This document shows, piece after piece, positions 62,531 through 64,000 of a DNA stretch of 64,000 nucleotides (positions are counted from its first letter, which is position 1; every line of letters starts with the position of its first letter). The notes below the pieces were generated by a model. That model was not told the origin of the DNA. It did no database searches and saw nothing but the letters and a program-made list of their open reading frames with translations. The position numbers and the translations under genes were made by a program. Source of the stretch: Methanobacteriota archaeon. GTDB lineage: Archaea; Methanobacteriota; Methanobacteria; Methanobacteriales; Methanobacteriaceae. The DNA is taken from the NCBI GenBank assembly GCA_029556335.1, contig JAKQFA010000030.1, positions 1 through 64,000 of the forward strand, given 5' to 3'.

Positions 62531-62946
62531 GGTTCACACTCCTCTGCTATTTTTTTGAACTCCTCAGGACTTATCTTACTATGTTTTTTTAGTATCACTG
62601 GTTCCGGCCACTCCAGGGCCTCCCCAACGTATCCCAACAGTTCGAATTCTTTCTCCAGCTGGTGGAATCCCTCCCTAGCCCCTCCTCTCTTGGCTCGGCA
62701 GCGCCTGGGGTCTCCAGGTGGGAATCCCCGGTCTTTAGTGAATATGTTGGCTGGGTCCAGCTTTCGGATCTCCTGGATGGCTTTCATAACATCCTCTTCT
62801 TTCCCATGGACCACTGCCCCGTAACAGGTGGATTTTATGGTTAGGGGAAGTTCCAGCATGTGCAGTTCTCCCACCACCTGGCTCTGGCTGACCTGGGCAG
62901 CTGGTCCCAGAATAACCATCCGTGTAACTTCATCTTCTTCGGACAT
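62527..62946 (-). CDS. mmp6: Methanogenesis marker protein 6
   Basis: A 139-residue protein with MVILGPAAQVSQSQVVGELHMLELPLTIKSTCYGAVVHG and the marker signature GFPPGDPRRCRAKRGGAREGF. It is one of the proteins conserved in methanogens with unknown function. It overlaps the end of mmp3 by 17 bp and DUF2111 by 4 bp, so translation of the operon is tightly linked. Confidence 0.9.
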   Translation of the reverse strand: MSEEDEVTRMVILGPAAQVSQSQVVGELHMLELPLTIKSTCYGAVVHGKEEDVMKAIQEIRKLDPANIFTKDRGFPPGDPRRCRAKRGGAREGFHQLEKEFELLGYVGEALEWPEPVILKKHSKISPEEFKKIAEECEP

Positions 62947-64000
62947 AAACTGTTTCCCCCTCTTTAAATTTTTTAAGATTATCCATGCCCTTAATCACTT
63001 TTCCTAGGATGTTAGTACCCTGGAAGGGTTCTCCAGTAGGACCAAACTCGTCATGATCCTCAAAGCGGATGCCCAGCATCCCAATATGGCGACGGGACAT
63101 GTTTGTTAATCCAATTTCCCAGGCCCTGGTCTGGCCCTGGGGTGGATTTTCCGGGATCAGTCCCCTGGCTTCGCGGGAGTCTCCTTGGAACATCAAGAGG
63201 TCCATGCCTGGGAAGGCGAAGCTAACCTTCAGGGAGCCTACCGGTGCATCCAAGAGTCCTGTGATCTTCTGGAAGTACCATATGGAACGGGGGGCCTCGT
63301 CATACAATTCTATCTCCACCATATCCTCGTTCCTAACTCCATAGGTGGTGGCTTCTCCCTTTTCTATGATCTGCATGGTGTAATTTGGCTCCTGGCGGAC
63401 CACCAAGGCCTCATCATCTTCCAAGCCGCTCCGCACTTGCTTCACACCATGGTCTGATAAAAATTCCTCTGCTTCAATCTGAGTCATGGCCAGGGTCATT
63501 ATCCTCTCAGGTTTTATACGGAGTGTTACTTCATCACTGTAACGGGCTATGTCCACCAGTTCCATCCCCTTAACCACCTTACCCACCATGTTGTGGGAGG
63601 GAGTGGACACCCGGTCCTCCCGGTAGATGTAAACCCGACCCATACCCTTACCCTGATTACGCAGGGTCACTGTGCCTCTTTTACGCTTGTCTATCCATTC
63701 TATATCTCTTTTAATTCCTTGAAGACTGTAAGATCCTAGGAATGAGTTGGAATCATAGTCCACCCCTAATTTTCCCGATTCGGAGAGGGCGTAGAAGTGT
63801 TCCACTGATTGGGGTGATTTTGGTTCGGGTTCTACTTGTAAGTATGTGAACACCTGGTTCCCCTCGGATAGCTCTGTTTCCAAGTCTATGATGGCGGCAC
63901 TTTTCACAATGCTCCTTCTTTCCACTACAGGTGTGACCTCCAGGACATGGTCATCATCGCTTAGTTTCATTATGGTCCTTTTACCACCCACCACCCGGGC
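62930..64000 (-). CDS. mmp3: Methanogenesis marker protein 3, 5' part outside the window
   Basis: The reading frame is open to the right edge, so the N-terminus is missing; at least 354 residues are seen. The C-terminal part contains two similar beta-rich repeats, HNMVGKVVKGMELVDIARY and GTNILGKVIKGMDNLKKF, with a cyclophilin-like look and GMLGIRFEDHDEFGPTG between. It matches methanogenesis marker 3, a component of the MCR activation complex. It is the first gene of the operon within the window; more marker genes may lie upstream. Confidence 0.9.
   Translation of the reverse strand, partial: ARVVGGKRTIMKLSDDDHVLEVTPVVERRSIVKSAAIIDLETELSEGNQVFTYLQVEPEPKSPQSVEHFYALSESGKLGVDYDSNSFLGSYSLQGIKRDIEWIDKRKRGTVTLRNQGKGMGRVYIYREDRVSTPSHNMVGKVVKGMELVDIARYSDEVTLRIKPERIMTLAMTQIEAEEFLSDHGVKQVRSGLEDDEALVVRQEPNYTMQIIEKGEATTYGVRNEDMVEIELYDEAPRSIWYFQKITGLLDAPVGSLKVSFAFPGMDLLMFQGDSREARGLIPENPPQGQTRAWEIGLTNMSRRHIGMLGIRFEDHDEFGPTGEPFQGTNILGKVIKGMDNLKKFKEGETVYVRRR

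Overview
The window looks like chromosomal DNA of a hydrogenotrophic methanogen of the order Methanobacteriales, most likely Methanobacterium or a close relative. Direct support: heterodisulfide reductase subunits HdrB and HdrC, a run of methanogenesis marker genes (mmp3, 6, 5, 15, 17) with nifB, 2-phosphoglycerate kinase, an FmdE-type protein, a CfbA-like chelatase, class III signal peptide (pilin-like) proteins, diphthine synthase, and an SRP (7S) RNA followed by tRNA-Ser(GCT), an arrangement known from this order. Ribosome binding sites of the GGAGGTGAT type are common and were used to choose several starts. LAYOUT: 1-8.0 kb carries a mutase fragment, a GT20 synthase, a DUF6282 hydrolase with fumarase beta, DUF2070, an EMC6-like protein and the ribosome-rescue protein NFACT/RqcH. 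8.0-9.4 kb holds gene debris and a helix-hairpin-helix protein. 9.4-12.6 kb is a tightly packed minus-strand operon: membrane-anchored protein, UPF0173 hydrolase, Era-like GTPase, DUF2073 and a zinc ribbon. 12.6-13.8 kb is a MurG-like glycosyltransferase. 14.0-14.8 kb has three small pilin-like genes, two sharing an exact 104-bp block. 14.9-27.8 kb is a surface-glycan island, strongly AT-rich from about 15.9 kb on, with GT2, GT4 and GT-C glycosyltransferases, a flippase and a dead insertion sequence with 15-bp perfect inverted ends. 27.8-37.8 kb returns to core DNA: DUF84 phosphatase, CoaD, radical SAM protein, APC permease, aminotransferase, P-type ATPase, QueG-like Fe-S protein and a second aminotransferase broken by an in-frame TAG and a G-tract frameshift. 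37.8-39.7 kb has a sorted surface protein, tRNA-Ser and 7S RNA. 39.7-44.6 kb has a phosphate transporter, a decayed flavoprotein gene, CBS plus 2-phosphoglycerate kinase, a phosphoesterase and DUF2096/DUF749. 44.7-46.6 kb is hdrCB. 46.6-51.6 kb is looser: a TetR remnant, a radical SAM protein, CfbA, FmdE, two unlisted small ORFs and an archaeosine-synthase-like protein. 51.6-58 kb has a methyltransferase, an ABC exporter, a lone Dam methylase, DphB, Trm5 and an unknown gene. 58.0-64 kb is mtnA, then nifB-mmp17-mmp15-mmp5-DUF2111-mmp6-mmp3, reading leftward and running off the right edge. HOW THE GENES WORK TOGETHER: HdrBC regenerates the thiols CoM-SH and CoB-SH. The mmp cluster is expected to build or reductively activate methyl-CoM reductase, and nifB in the same operon fits the nitrogenase-precursor-like iron-sulfur clusters reported for the MCR activation complex. 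CfbA is expected in F430 synthesis. The glycan island and pilin-like genes plausibly build and decorate the cell surface. The most noteworthy points are the nifB-mmp operon with an uncharacterised DUF2111 member, a 141-residue acidic extension on HdrC with a good internal start, the GTPase/DUF2073 operon, the pilin duplication cassette, and several small ORFs and gene remnants.
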